In this document: positions 25,210 through 33,453 of the stretch, in pieces
Layout: each line of letters begins with the position of its first letter
How positions within the stretch are numbered: position 1 is the first letter of the stretch
Assembly (NCBI RefSeq): GCF_019091135.1
Contig: NZ_JAGXJW010000020.1
Location: 1-63,334 of the forward strand
Origin: Cohnella sp. GbtcB17
GTDB lineage: Bacteria > Bacillota > Bacilli > Paenibacillales > Paenibacillaceae
Direction of reading: 5' to 3'
Length of the DNA: 63,334 nt
Translations under genes and position numbers: made by a program
Notes under the pieces: generated by a model
Databases searched by the model: none
Told to the model about the DNA's origin: nothing
The model's input: the letters and a program-made list of their open reading frames with translations, nothing else

Positions 25210-26115
25210 ATGAAAATAAACAATCCGATCGTGCCCGGCTGGTACGCGGACCCCGAAGCCAGAACGTATGGAGGAAAGCACTGGATTTTCGCCACACGCT
25301 CCTTCACTGAATATACGATGCAGATGAATCTGGACGCGTTCAGCTCCGTCGATCTCATCCATTGGGAAAAACACGAGGGCATCGTAGATATGGCCGATTT
25401 TCCATGGATATGGAGAGCGGTCTGGGCGCCGACGCACATCGAGCATCGGGGACGATATTACCTCGTATTCGCCTCGAACGACATTCAATCGGACGATGAG
25501 GTCGGGGGCTTGGAGATCGCCGTGGCCGACCGTCCTGAAGGGCCGTACCGGGGCTATCTCGGGAAGCCGCTGGTGGACAAGTTCGTTCATCAAGCTCAGC
25601 CGATCGATGCGCATCTGTTCAAGGACGACGACGGAACCGTCTATCTGTATTACGGCGGCTGGGGTCATTGCAACGTCGCGCGGATGAACGAGGAGATGAC
25701 GGGGTTTGTTCCTTTGACGGACGAAGGCGATGGGGAAGAGGTATTCCGCTCCATTACGCCGGAGGGATACGTGGAAGGCCCTTGCATGATCAAAAAGGAC
25801 GGGCTTTACTACCTCATGTGGTCGATGGGCGGATGGACCAACGGCACGTATCGCGTAGCGTACGGCGTGAGCGACAGTCCGTTCGGTCCGTTCGAGAACG
25901 AGGGCACGATTCTGGAAAGGCAGGAGCCGATCGCGGAAGGGCCGGGCCACCACGGTTACCTGCACCTGCCGGAGACGGACGAATGGCTGATCGTATACCA
26001 TCGTAGAACGATCGGCGACACGGAGCCGGGGAATCGCCGGTTGTGCATCGATCGCATGCGGATCGGCGGCGGCAGGATCGAGCCTGTCGTTATGACCGAT
26101 AGTTGGGAGCGCTGA
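25210..26115 (+). CDS. Glycoside hydrolase family 43-type protein
   Basis: 301 residues. The start INNPIVPGWYADPEARTYGGKHWIF is the usual first blade of a five-bladed beta-propeller of GH43, with the catalytic base Asp in GWYADPE. IDAHLFKDDDGTVYLYYGG supplies the central Asp and EGPCMIKKDGLYYLMWS the catalytic Glu. There is no signal peptide, so it would act inside the cell on imported oligosaccharides such as arabino- or xylo-oligomers. AAGGAG lies upstream. It appears monocistronic. Confidence 0.86.
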   Translation: MKINNPIVPGWYADPEARTYGGKHWIFATRSFTEYTMQMNLDAFSSVDLIHWEKHEGIVDMADFPWIWRAVWAPTHIEHRGRYYLVFASNDIQSDDEVGGLEIAVADRPEGPYRGYLGKPLVDKFVHQAQPIDAHLFKDDDGTVYLYYGGWGHCNVARMNEEMTGFVPLTDEGDGEEVFRSITPEGYVEGPCMIKKDGLYYLMWSMGGWTNGTYRVAYGVSDSPFGPFENEGTILERQEPIAEGPGHHGYLHLPETDEWLIVYHRRTIGDTEPGNRRLCIDRMRIGGGRIEPVVMTDSWER

Positions 26116-26152
26116 GGTCGCGGCCTTGAGCGAGGCCGGGCGAAGACGGAAG

Positions 26153-26193
26153 ACACCAGGCCTTCCCCTTTATTCGGGGATACCTGGTGTTTA
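26153..26193 (+). terminator. Terminator after the GH43 gene
   Basis: ACACCAGG pairs with CCTGGTGT, with an inner CCCC/GGGG pairing, and TTTA follows. The T tract is short. Confidence 0.6.
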
Positions 26194-26229
26194 TCGATTG
26201 TGGGCGGAGATCGGTAGAGGCGATTCAAA

Positions 26230-26258
26230 TTGCTTTTCTCCGGTTGCTATGGTATAGT
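26230..26258 (+). promoter_or_regulatory. Sigma-A promoter of the cold-shock gene
   Basis: TTGCTT (26230-26235) and TATAGT (26253-26258) are spaced by 17 bp. This leaves a 5' leader of about 130 bases before the start codon; long AT-rich leaders are usual for cspA-type mRNAs and act in cold induction. Confidence 0.72.
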
Positions 26259-26395
26259 TGATTTATTGGAATTGTGACCTTAAATTCATCTATTGCAGAG
26301 GGTTATTATTTTAATGACTAACCTTGTGCAATATATGAATTTTTTATTTTGTATCTTAAAAATGAGAAGCTCATGTAAAAATTGGAGGTGTTTCT

Positions 26396-26596
26396 ATGCA
26401 AGCAGGAACAGTTAAATGGTTTAACGCGGAAAAAGGATTCGGATTTATCGAGGTCGAAGGCGGCGAGGACGTATTCGTACACTTCAGCGCCATCGTCGGC
26501 GAAGGCTTCAAGTCGCTGGATGAAGGCCAGCGCGTCGAATTCAACGTCGTCCAAGGCAATCGCGGCCAGCAAGCCGAGAATGTCGTCAAACTGTAA
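26396..26596 (+). CDS. Cold-shock protein (CspA/CspB family)
   Basis: 66 residues, a complete OB-fold cold-shock domain. RNP1 (KGFGFIEVE) and RNP2 (VFVHFSAI) are intact and the start [17 protein letters not shown] is typical. It binds single-stranded RNA and DNA as a chaperone at low temperature. AATTGGAGGTG provides the ribosome-binding site. A terminator and the cold-inducible ydjO-like gene follow. Confidence 0.96.
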   Translation: MQAGTVKWFNAEKGFGFIEVEGGEDVFVHFSAIVGEGFKSLDEGQRVEFNVVQGNRGQQAENVVKL

Positions 26597-26606
26597 ATGA
26601 AGAGCG

Positions 26607-26638
26607 AATCCCCGAACGACTCGTTTTGGGGATTTTTT
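26607..26638 (+). terminator. Terminator after the cold-shock gene
   Basis: AATCCCC (26607-26613) pairs with GGGGATT (26628-26634) and a T tract follows. Read-through would reach the ydjO-like gene 20 bases on. Confidence 0.75.
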
Positions 26639-26658
26639 ATTTGAAGGGGGACGATCCA

Positions 26659-26898
26659 TTGAATTATTCCTGGAATAAACCGTTGGAAAATTTGCCCGAA
26701 GAAATGACGACGATCTGGTCCTGCACCAAAGACGGCTGCAAAGGCTGGATCCGCGACAACTTTTCGTTCGAGGACGTGCCCACGTGCATGATCTGCAAGT
26801 CGGTCATGGTCCGCAGCGAAAAGGTGCTGCCGATTCTGATCTCGTCGGACCACCAGCTTAAGCAGCATCGGAAAAACCAGCGGAAAGCGGCGCTGTAA
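26659..26898 (+). CDS. YdjO-like cold-inducible protein
   Basis: 79 residues from a TTG start, chosen because AAGGGGGA lies 7 bases upstream. The protein shows the YdjO family pattern: LPEEMTTIWSCTKDGCKGWIRDNF and VPTCMICKSVM, with four Cys (C..C, C..C) arranged as a small zinc ribbon. Bacillus subtilis YdjO is cold-induced. Placement right behind a cspA-type gene fits read-through expression under cold stress. Confidence 0.8.
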   Translation: MNYSWNKPLENLPEEMTTIWSCTKDGCKGWIRDNFSFEDVPTCMICKSVMVRSEKVLPILISSDHQLKQHRKNQRKAAL

Positions 26899-27066
26899 GC
26901 CGTTCTTCGGCGCAAGCAGGCGTTTTTACCCTATATGCGATCCCTGTCCGCAGCCTGCCGAGGTTGTGGATTTTTCTTTTTGCCACTAGAATAGGACCCG
27001 CAGGTAAAACGCTTGCTTGCAAGGCGGCAAACCAACCAACCATTAACCGGGAAAAGAAGTGATAAG

Positions 27067-28455
27067 GTGAGACCGCTTCAGATCAAGGCGCGGACGCACG
27101 CTTATCTGGACAGGCGTTTGACCGGGTCGTCCATGGATTACCGCAAGGTGATCGCTTTGTTCATCCCGATCCTGATCGACCAGGCCTTTATCGTAGGTCT
27201 CAATCTCGTAAATACCGCCATGATCAGCTCGTCCGGCGTCGCGGCGGTCGGCGCGGTCAGCACCGTCGATTCGCTGAACATTTTTCTGATCAACGTCTTC
27301 GTCGCCGTAGCCACCGGAGGCACGGTCGTCGTCGCGCAGTACAAGGGCAGCGGCAACGACGGGATGATCTCCAAAGCCGCCGCGGGCACGGTCGCATCGG
27401 TCGCGCTGCTGTCGCTTGGCATCGGCTTGCTGGTGGCGTCGCTGCATGCGCCGGTGCTTCAAGTGCTGTTCGGCAGAGCGTCGCCCGACGTGTTGGACCA
27501 CGCTCGCGTGTACTTGATCGGCAGCTGCGCTTCCTACCTCGGCATCGGCGTCGTTCAAGCCGTGTGCGGGGCGATGCGGGGCATCGGGCGATCCCGGGTG
27601 TCGCTGTTTCTGTCGCTCATTATGAATCTGTTGTATGTGGTGTTGAATTTTGTCTTTATCAACGCGCTCGACATGGGCGTGCTTGGCATGACGATCGCGG
27701 TCAATATCGCGCGCTATACGGCGGCGGTCTGTGCGTTGGTGTACATTTTGCGGATCGATACGTCGCTTCGCCTGCGCATCGGGCAACTCGTCCGCGTGCC
27801 CTGGGACATGTTAAAGAGGATCATGACGATCGGCGTGCCGTTCGCGGCGGAGCAAATGTTTTTTAACGGCGGCAAAATGCTCACCCAAGTGTTTATCGTC
27901 AGCATGGGCACCTACGCGCTCGCTGCGAACGCCATCAGCGGTACGATCGCCATGGTGTATCAAATTCCGGCCGGCGCGATGTCGCTGACGATCGTCACGG
28001 TCGTGGGACAGTGCATCGGGGGACGCAACGTCGGGGACGCTCGCAAGTTCATCAAGTCGTTCATCTGGCTGTCCTCCTGCTCGTTCGTGGTGATGACCGC
28101 CATCCTGATGCCGCTGTTCCATCCGCTGGTGAGCCTGTTCCATCCGCCGGCCGACATCGTGGACGATATTTTCTGGCTGACGCTCATCAACGCGATCGCG
28201 CAGATCCCGCTCTGGTCGATCAGCTTCATCCTGCCCGCGGGACTAAGGGCTGCCGGCGATGCGCGCTTTACCTCGATGGCGTCGATGATGTCCATGTGGC
28301 TGTTCCGGATCGTGCTCGGCTACCTGCTTGGGATCACATTCGGATTCGGCATTATCGGGGTTTGGCTCGCAATGAACTGCGAATGGGGCGTGCGAGGCAT
28401 CCTGTTCCTGAAGCGGTTCCGCGGTGACAAGTGGTATGCGAAAAAGCTGATTTGA
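27067..28455 (+). CDS. MATE family efflux transporter
   Basis: 462 residues from GTG 27067 (ATG 27133 is an alternative). About twelve hydrophobic segments span the protein. The segment PILIDQAFIVGLNLVNTAMISSSG at the first helix and the repeat of the two six-helix halves (FAAEQMFFNGGKMLTQVFIVSMG at the start of the second half) are typical of MATE antiporters, which export drugs or metabolites using H+ or Na+. Substrate is unknown. It is monocistronic and ends in a strong terminator. Confidence 0.9.
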   Translation: MRPLQIKARTHAYLDRRLTGSSMDYRKVIALFIPILIDQAFIVGLNLVNTAMISSSGVAAVGAVSTVDSLNIFLINVFVAVATGGTVVVAQYKGSGNDGMISKAAAGTVASVALLSLGIGLLVASLHAPVLQVLFGRASPDVLDHARVYLIGSCASYLGIGVVQAVCGAMRGIGRSRVSLFLSLIMNLLYVVLNFVFINALDMGVLGMTIAVNIARYTAAVCALVYILRIDTSLRLRIGQLVRVPWDMLKRIMTIGVPFAAEQMFFNGGKMLTQVFIVSMGTYALAANAISGTIAMVYQIPAGAMSLTIVTVVGQCIGGRNVGDARKFIKSFIWLSSCSFVVMTAILMPLFHPLVSLFHPPADIVDDIFWLTLINAIAQIPLWSISFILPAGLRAAGDARFTSMASMMSMWLFRIVLGYLLGITFGFGIIGVWLAMNCEWGVRGILFLKRFRGDKWYAKKLI

Positions 28456-28468
28456 GGACTTTGATGGA

Positions 28469-28515
28469 TGCAAAAAGGGATGAGGCAGCGTGGGGCTGCT
28501 TCATCCCTTTTTGCA
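28469..28515. terminator. Strong bidirectional terminator
   Basis: A 15-bp perfect arm (28469-28483 with 28501-28515) is extended by GGCAGC/GCTGC inside. A and T runs flank both sides, so it can stop transcription from either strand. It lies between the MATE gene and the convergent isomerase gene. Confidence 0.88.
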
Positions 28516-28587
28516 GTGAATCGTATTTTGCGGTGCATCACATGCCCCCACCGTCGTCTCCCGCCATCTAGCGCGCAAAAGTGATAC

Positions 28588-28791
28588 GCGCAAGCTGCGG
28601 GCCGGCGTTGTTCCTATCAAGGAACAACCGGGAGCATCGCGCGAGTCGCCAGCCGGAATTGTTCCTATCCAGGAACAACCGGGAGCATCGAGCGAGTCGC
28701 CAGCCGGAATTGTTCCTATCCAGGAATATCCTGGTGCTTTGCACAAGCCGCGAGCCGGCGTTGTTCCCAGCCAGGAACAACTATGCGCCTG
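28588..28791. repeat. 51-bp tandem repeat, four copies
   Basis: Four units begin at 28588, 28639, 28690 and 28741. Units 2 and 3 are the most alike. Each unit carries a palindrome, TTGTTCCT-nnnn-AGGAACAA in the intact copies. The rest of the 28516-28864 gap shows nothing else. Although 51 is a multiple of 3 and open frames cross the array on both strands, no ribosome-binding site supports a gene. Confidence 0.85.
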
Positions 28792-28864
28792 CCGCGCCGA
28801 GGGCTTGTAGCCAGCTGCCGCAGATGCGCCGGTCACGCCCCCGGTTCAAACGCACCAGCCCCGC

Positions 28865-29695
28865 CTAACCCCGGCGAGCCGCCTCACGTCCCTCGCGCAC
28901 GAAGCGCTTCGCGGCTTCCATCTGCGGCACCGTGACGGCTTCGAGCGTGACGAAGCCGTGGGGCTTCTGCGCTTCGAGCTTCTCCCAGAAGCGGGCATAG
29001 TGCAGCTGCCCGAGTCCGGCAGCGGTCTCCTGGACACCACCGTCCGCGGTGCGCACCAGGTCCTTGGCATGGGCGCTTACGATGCGCGGGCCGAGCAGCC
29101 GGAAAGCTTCGTCGACGATCCGGTCCTGATCGTCCAGCGTGCGGCCGCTAAGCAGGTTGCACGGATCGAGGACGACGCCGACGCATGACGAAGGGAAGCG
29201 CTCGATCGCGGCCGCGAGCGTCTCGGGCGTGTCGATCAAGTGGCCTTGGGCGGCCTCAAGCCCGATGACGGCCCCCCACCGCTCGGCTTCCTCGACGAGC
29301 TCCTCGAGCGCGCGTTCAAGGAGCGCGGAATGCTGCGCGAGGAGGCTGGCGTCCTGGGGCACGCCGACCTCGGTCGCCACGATCGGCGCACCGAAGTGCC
29401 GCGCGTGGCGTAGATGTTCCTTGAACCGATCGACGTTATACCGATAGTTGTCCTCATTAAGATCAATGAGGCTGGCGTAGCAGCCGAGCACCGCGATCCG
29501 GACGCCGCGGTCTGCGAATGCACCGCCGATCTCGCTTGCGAGTCCGGGGCTGAGCTTGCCGAGGGAAAAGTCGATGTCGGCAATGGCCTTGGACAGCGCC
29601 AGCTGCACGTACGGGAACCGATGCTCGGCCACCTTGTCGGCCAACTGCGCGTACGGCAGCGTACCGAGCAAATGCGCTAAAATGCCAACGGTCAT
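28865..29695 (-). CDS. Sugar phosphate isomerase/epimerase family TIM barrel
   Basis: 276 residues, read leftwards, with AAAGGAGC about 7 bases before the ATG. The xylose isomerase-like fold is marked by FPYVQLALSKAIADIDF, VATEVGVPQD, WGAVIGLEAAQGHLIDTPE with the metal-binding Glu, VGVVLDPCNLL with the Asp, and IVSAHAKDLVR with the His. Such proteins interconvert keto and aldo sugars or inositol derivatives; the substrate cannot be told. It stands alone between two minisatellites. Confidence 0.85.
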   Translation of the reverse strand: MTVGILAHLLGTLPYAQLADKVAEHRFPYVQLALSKAIADIDFSLGKLSPGLASEIGGAFADRGVRIAVLGCYASLIDLNEDNYRYNVDRFKEHLRHARHFGAPIVATEVGVPQDASLLAQHSALLERALEELVEEAERWGAVIGLEAAQGHLIDTPETLAAAIERFPSSCVGVVLDPCNLLSGRTLDDQDRIVDEAFRLLGPRIVSAHAKDLVRTADGGVQETAAGLGQLHYARFWEKLEAQKPHGFVTLEAVTVPQMEAAKRFVREGREAARRG

Positions 29696-29800
29696 GGAAT
29701 TGCTCCTTTCGTGCGCGTACGATCGCGCTCGCCGTTCTTGGCGTTCATCTCATTCGACTCTTCGACTATTCGACGCCGGACCGTGCCTTCCTTCCACATC

Positions 29801-29960
29801 CCGCACTCTTCCCGCACTGTTCCACCTTCGCTCTTCCTCCCGCACTCTTCCCGCACTGTTCCACCTTCGCTCTTCCTCCCGCACTCTTCCCGCATTGTTC
29901 CACCTTCGCTCATCCCGCCCCACCGTTCCTCCCACCTTCGCTCTTCCTCCCGCACTATTC
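29801..29960. repeat. 39-bp pyrimidine-rich tandem repeat
   Basis: Units containing CCGCACTCTTCCCGCACTGT and CCACCTTCGCTCTTCCT recur at an exact 39-base period (about 29801, 29840, 29879), with a degenerate partial copy to about 29960. The plus strand is almost purely C/T over 150 bases. It fills the region between the divergent isomerase and thioesterase genes (29696-30064); no gene is supported there. Confidence 0.78.
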
Positions 29961-30064
29961 CCCCTGGCCCTTTGCCTTCCGATCGCTCCCGGAGCATAAG
30001 CACCTCCAGGCTGGGGACAATGAGCCAAGCAGACCATCTACAGGATAAAGGAGCGCGAGCCGAG

Positions 30065-30577
30065 TTGGAAAAGAAATTCGTCAGAGAGACCCGCTGCGTC
30101 AAAACCTCCCGCGTATTTCCGACCGACGTCAACAATCACGAGACGCTGTTCGGCGGCAGGCTGATGTCCCATATCGACGACATCGCCTCGATCTCCGCGT
30201 CCAAGCTGTGCCGGGTCACGGCGGTCACGGCTTCGACGGACTCGGTCGACTTTTTGCTCCCGATCCGGCAGACGGACTCGGTATCGCTCGAGGCCTTCGT
30301 CTCGTGGACGGGCAAGCGGTCGATGGAGGTATTCGTCAAAGTGATCCGCGAGGATCTGCGGACCGGAGAACGGAGGATCGCGGCCACCTCGTTCCTCACC
30401 TTCGTGGGGCTCGGCGACGACAATAAGCCGGTCTACGTGCCGCAGGTCGTCCCCGAGACGGACGAGGAGAAGAAGCTGTTCGAGACCGCGGAGCATCGTA
30501 AGGAGATGCGGATTATCCGGCGGGAGCAGAGCAAGGCGTTCGCCGATTTTTTGCTCGCCAAATACCCGTGGGAGTAA
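30065..30577 (+). CDS. Acyl-CoA thioesterase, YkhA-type hotdog fold
   Basis: 170 residues from TTG 30065, chosen because AAAGGAG lies 11 bases upstream and the protein then starts like YkhA homologues; an upstream ATG at 30020 lacks a good site. Motifs are FPTDVNNHETLFGGRLMSHIDDIASISASKLC, the N-H-x-x-LFGG hotdog catalytic segment with its acidic residue in the helix, and VFVKVIREDL. It hydrolyses acyl-CoA thioesters as an oligomer in the cytoplasm. Confidence 0.86.
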   Translation: MEKKFVRETRCVKTSRVFPTDVNNHETLFGGRLMSHIDDIASISASKLCRVTAVTASTDSVDFLLPIRQTDSVSLEAFVSWTGKRSMEVFVKVIREDLRTGERRIAATSFLTFVGLGDDNKPVYVPQVVPETDEEKKLFETAEHRKEMRIIRREQSKAFADFLLAKYPWE

Positions 30578-30582
30578 GGCAC

Positions 30583-30610
30583 GCGCCGGCTTCGGCGCAT
30601 TTTTTATTTT
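30583..30610 (+). terminator. Terminator after the thioesterase gene
   Basis: GCGCCG (30583-30588) pairs with CGGCGC (30593-30598), followed by ATTTTTTATTTT. It isolates the NAD operon promoter downstream. Confidence 0.8.
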
Positions 30611-30627
30611 TCGGCGTATAACAACGC

Positions 30628-30656
30628 TTGACATTTTTTAATATTGTCATTATGAT
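30628..30656 (+). promoter_or_regulatory. Sigma-A promoter of the NAD/ADP-ribose operon
   Basis: TTGACA (30628-30633) and TATGAT (30651-30656) are separated by exactly 17 bp. The near-consensus hexamers suggest a strong promoter that needs repression. Confidence 0.85.
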
Positions 30657-30661
30657 AATAT
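30641..30661. promoter_or_regulatory. Palindromic operator candidate over the -10
   Basis: ATATTGTCAT, one central base and ATGATAATAT form an inverted repeat matching at 9 of 10 positions per arm. It covers the -10 box, so a bound protein would block transcription. The NrtR-like Nudix protein of this operon is the likely ligand. Confidence 0.6.
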
Positions 30662-30692
30662 AAAAATGAGACAATAAAGCGAGGCGATCCCG

Positions 30693-31097
30693 ATGGACTA
30701 CTATCTGGAGGACGATCATGTCGTATCCCGGCTCGTGGCGGAGTGGCGCAAGTACGGCCGGCTCGTCGTCGCGTACGACTACGACAATACCGTGTTCGAT
30801 TATCATCGCGCGGGTCTCTCGTTCGAAGACGTGCCGCGACTGCTCAGGGAATGCCGGGAGATAGGCGCCTACCTCATCGTCTTTACCGCCTGCGCAGCGC
30901 CGCAATATCCGGCAATCGCGGCCTACCTGACGGACAACGGCATTCCGTTCGACGCCATCAACGAGGATCCGCCGTTCGTGCCTTCTACGGGCGGCAGGAA
31001 GATCTATTTCAACATTTTGCTCGACGACCGGGCGGGACTCGGCTCGGCTTACCGGTGCCTCCAGTCGGCGGTGGATATTATGAAGCGGGGAGCGTGA
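30693..31097 (+). CDS. HAD-like hydrolase, first gene of the NAD operon
   Basis: 134 residues. VVAYDYDNTVFDYH holds a DxDxT-type motif I, IVFTACAAPQY a motif II-like Thr, and NILLDDRAGL a motif IV-like acidic pair; there is no cap domain. It resembles short HAD-like proteins found near NAD salvage genes in phages and bacteria. Substrate is unknown; a phosphorylated NAD precursor is possible. The stop overlaps or touches the next reading frame (GTGA at 31094). Confidence 0.72.
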   Translation: MDYYLEDDHVVSRLVAEWRKYGRLVVAYDYDNTVFDYHRAGLSFEDVPRLLRECREIGAYLIVFTACAAPQYPAIAAYLTDNGIPFDAINEDPPFVPSTGGRKIYFNILLDDRAGLGSAYRCLQSAVDIMKRGA

Positions 31098-31102
31098 ACG
31101 AG

Positions 31103-31930
31103 ATGATTCGACTAAACGGACAGACGCTGGACTTCGAGACGTATCCGAACGGGGAGACGCGGGTAAATGGGGAACGAATCCTTGCGCTGGCCCGCGAGAC
31201 GGAAGGTAATCGGGTCGCCTTCAAGTACGAGACGGACGCGGACCTGATCAAGCTGATGTTCGTAAAAAACTATCTGGACGACCACGGATTCGGGCAACAG
31301 ACGGTACTGGACATCTATTACATGCCCTACAGCCGGATGGACCGGACGGAGGGGGCCTCGGCATTTACGCTGAAGTACGCGGCGCGAATGATTAACGCCA
31401 TGAACTTCGCGCGCGTGACCGTCGTGGAGCCGCATTCGGACGTCACGCCGGCGCTGCTCGACCGCAGCGAAGCGGTGTATCCGACGCTTGAACTGCTGAG
31501 TCGGGTGACGACGGAGACGGGATTCGATCCGGCGGCGGATTATCTGTTTTTCCCTGACGCGGGAGCGCAGAAGCGATACGGCCAAGTAGACGGCTTCAGG
31601 CAACTGGTCGGACACAAGGAAAGAGACTTTCGCACGGGGCGCATTCAGAAGCTGGATGTCGCCGGGCGCGTCGACCGAACGGGGTTCAAGGCGATCATCA
31701 TCGACGATCTGTGCTCGTACGGCGGCACGTTCCTGCTGAGCGCGGAGCGGCTCCGGGAGCTGGGCGCCGAGCGGATTTATCTGCTCGTGACGCACTGCGA
31801 GAACGCGATCCGTCAAGGCAAGCTTCCTGCTTCGGGGCTGATCGAACGCGTCTATACGACGGACACGATCCTGGACGGACCAAGCACGGACTTCATCCAA
31901 ATTTATCCGATCGGAGGCATGCTGCCATGA
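31103..31930 (+). CDS. PRPP-synthetase-like pyrophosphokinase (Prs/Adps-like)
   Basis: 275 residues; ATG 31103 was taken, GTG 31094 is an alternative. It is shorter than housekeeping PRPP synthetases (about 315) at the N terminus. Visible are YPNGET, IYYMPYSRMDRTEG in place of the usual PYARQDRK loop, and IIIDDLCSYGGTF (201-210) as the pyrophosphate/ribose loop. The C-S-Y-G-G-T form is the one I associate with phage and NAMPT-linked paralogues. Its product would feed the NAMPT-like enzyme encoded 4 bases inside its stop. Whether it acts on ribose-5-phosphate or ADP-ribose is open. Confidence 0.85.
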   Translation: MIRLNGQTLDFETYPNGETRVNGERILALARETEGNRVAFKYETDADLIKLMFVKNYLDDHGFGQQTVLDIYYMPYSRMDRTEGASAFTLKYAARMINAMNFARVTVVEPHSDVTPALLDRSEAVYPTLELLSRVTTETGFDPAADYLFFPDAGAQKRYGQVDGFRQLVGHKERDFRTGRIQKLDVAGRVDRTGFKAIIIDDLCSYGGTFLLSAERLRELGAERIYLLVTHCENAIRQGKLPASGLIERVYTTDTILDGPSTDFIQIYPIGGMLP

Positions 31931-33432
31931 CCGCGACGAATACGAACAACTACGTTTACCCGGCAACGCTATTGTGCGACTTCTATAAGGTGAGCCACAA
32001 AAATCAATACCCGCAAGGCACGGAGCTCGTCTACTCGACCTGGACGGCGCGCGCGAGCCGGATCGCCGAGATCGACAGAATCGTAGCTTTCGGCTTCCAG
32101 GCTTTTATCAAGGAATACTTGATCGATTACTTCAACGTTCACTTCTTCGGCCGGACAAAAGCGGAGGTGGCGGACGAGTACAAGCGCGTCATCCGTTATG
32201 CGCTCGGCGCGGAGAACCCCGATGCCGCTCACATCGAAGCGCTGCATGACCTCGGCTACCTGCCGATCAAGATTAAGGCCGTTCAAGAAGGCGGCCTCGT
32301 GCCCGTCAAGGTGCCGATGCTGACGATCGAGAACACGCAGCCCGCGTTTTTCTGGCTCACCAACTACCTGGAGACGCTCATGTCGTGCCAGCTGTGGGGG
32401 CCTGCGACCAGCGCGACGCTTGCCTTCGAATATCGGAAGCTGCTCGAGGACTTCGCACGCAGAACGAACGGCGACGCATCGGGCGTGCCCTTCCAGGGAC
32501 ATGACTTCTCGATGCGGGGCATGGGTTCGCTGGAGGCGGCCAAGGCGAGCGGCGCAGGGCACCTGCTCTCGTTTACCGGCACGGATACGATTCCTGCGAT
32601 TTTATATCTTGAGGATCACTACGGCGCCGATATGGAAAAAGAGCTGGTCGGCACGTCGATCCCGGCGACCGAGCATAGCGTCATGTGCGCGCACGGACGG
32701 GACGAAGCCGCTTCGTACCGCTATCTGATCAAGGAAGTGTATCCGAACGGCTTCGTGTCGATCGTTTCGGATACTTGGGATCTGTGGACCGTGCTCGACG
32801 TCGTTATCCGCGGACTGAAGGACGACATTCTGAGCCGGGACGGCAAGGTCGTCATCCGGCCGGACAGCGGAGATCCGGTCAAGATCATCTGCGGCGACCC
32901 CGATGCGGAGGAGCCGCTCGCGCGGCGCGGCGTCATCGAGATCCTGTGGGACATCTTCGGCGGCACGACGACCGACCGCGGCTACAAGCAGCTCGACAGC
33001 CACATCGGCGCGATCTACGGGGACGCGATCACGATCGCGCGCTGCCGGGAGATCTGCGAGCGGCTCGCGGCCAAAGGCTTTGCGTCGACCAACATGGTGT
33101 TCGGCATCGGGTCGTTCACGTACCAGTACAATACGCGCGACACGTTCGGCTACGCGCTCAAGTCGACGTACGCGGTCGTGGACGGCGAGGAACGCAAAAT
33201 TTACAAAGACCCGAAGACGGACGCGGGCAAGGTCAAAAAGTCGCAAACGGGGCTTGTGCGCGTCGTTCCGCAGGACGGTACGATGATCTGTATTGATAAT
33301 CTGAACAAGGAAGAATACGATCAATACAGCGGGACCGATCTCTTGGAGGACGTGTTCGTCGACGGGCGCCTTGTGCGCGAGCACACGCTCGGCGACATCA
33401 GAGCCAGACTCCTCGGGAACCTGCAGGACTAA
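31927..33432 (+). CDS. Nicotinamide phosphoribosyltransferase-like enzyme
   Basis: 501 residues, start overlapping the upstream stop (ATGA). The family is clear: FQGHDFSMRGMGS, IPATEHSVMCAHGRDE with the active-site His250, VIRPDSGDP with Arg311, and FGIGSFTYQYNTRDTFGYALKST. NAMPT joins nicotinamide to PRPP to make NMN; the related Namat joins nicotinamide to ADP-ribose pyrophosphate to make NAD directly. Sequence alone does not tell me which it is. No NMN adenylyltransferase is encoded nearby, which would be needed only for the first route. Confidence 0.93.
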   Translation: MTATNTNNYVYPATLLCDFYKVSHKNQYPQGTELVYSTWTARASRIAEIDRIVAFGFQAFIKEYLIDYFNVHFFGRTKAEVADEYKRVIRYALGAENPDAAHIEALHDLGYLPIKIKAVQEGGLVPVKVPMLTIENTQPAFFWLTNYLETLMSCQLWGPATSATLAFEYRKLLEDFARRTNGDASGVPFQGHDFSMRGMGSLEAAKASGAGHLLSFTGTDTIPAILYLEDHYGADMEKELVGTSIPATEHSVMCAHGRDEAASYRYLIKEVYPNGFVSIVSDTWDLWTVLDVVIRGLKDDILSRDGKVVIRPDSGDPVKIICGDPDAEEPLARRGVIEILWDIFGGTTTDRGYKQLDSHIGAIYGDAITIARCREICERLAAKGFASTNMVFGIGSFTYQYNTRDTFGYALKSTYAVVDGEERKIYKDPKTDAGKVKKSQTGLVRVVPQDGTMICIDNLNKEEYDQYSGTDLLEDVFVDGRLVREHTLGDIRARLLGNLQD

Positions 33433-33453
33433 GCGACAGGGGTCATATTCCAA

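Noticed and set aside
28588..28791. CRISPR array
   Set aside because: The units are directly adjacent tandem repeats without variable spacers, and no cas genes are present.
28501..28868. Repeat-protein genes over the 51-bp array (frames on both strands)
   Set aside because: The frames stay open only because 51 is a multiple of three. No ribosome-binding site or promoter supports either strand.
29711..30064. Extended N terminus of the thioesterase reaching back to 29711
   Set aside because: The extension translates the minisatellite and has no initiation site; TTG 30065 has AAAGGAG upstream and matches the family start.
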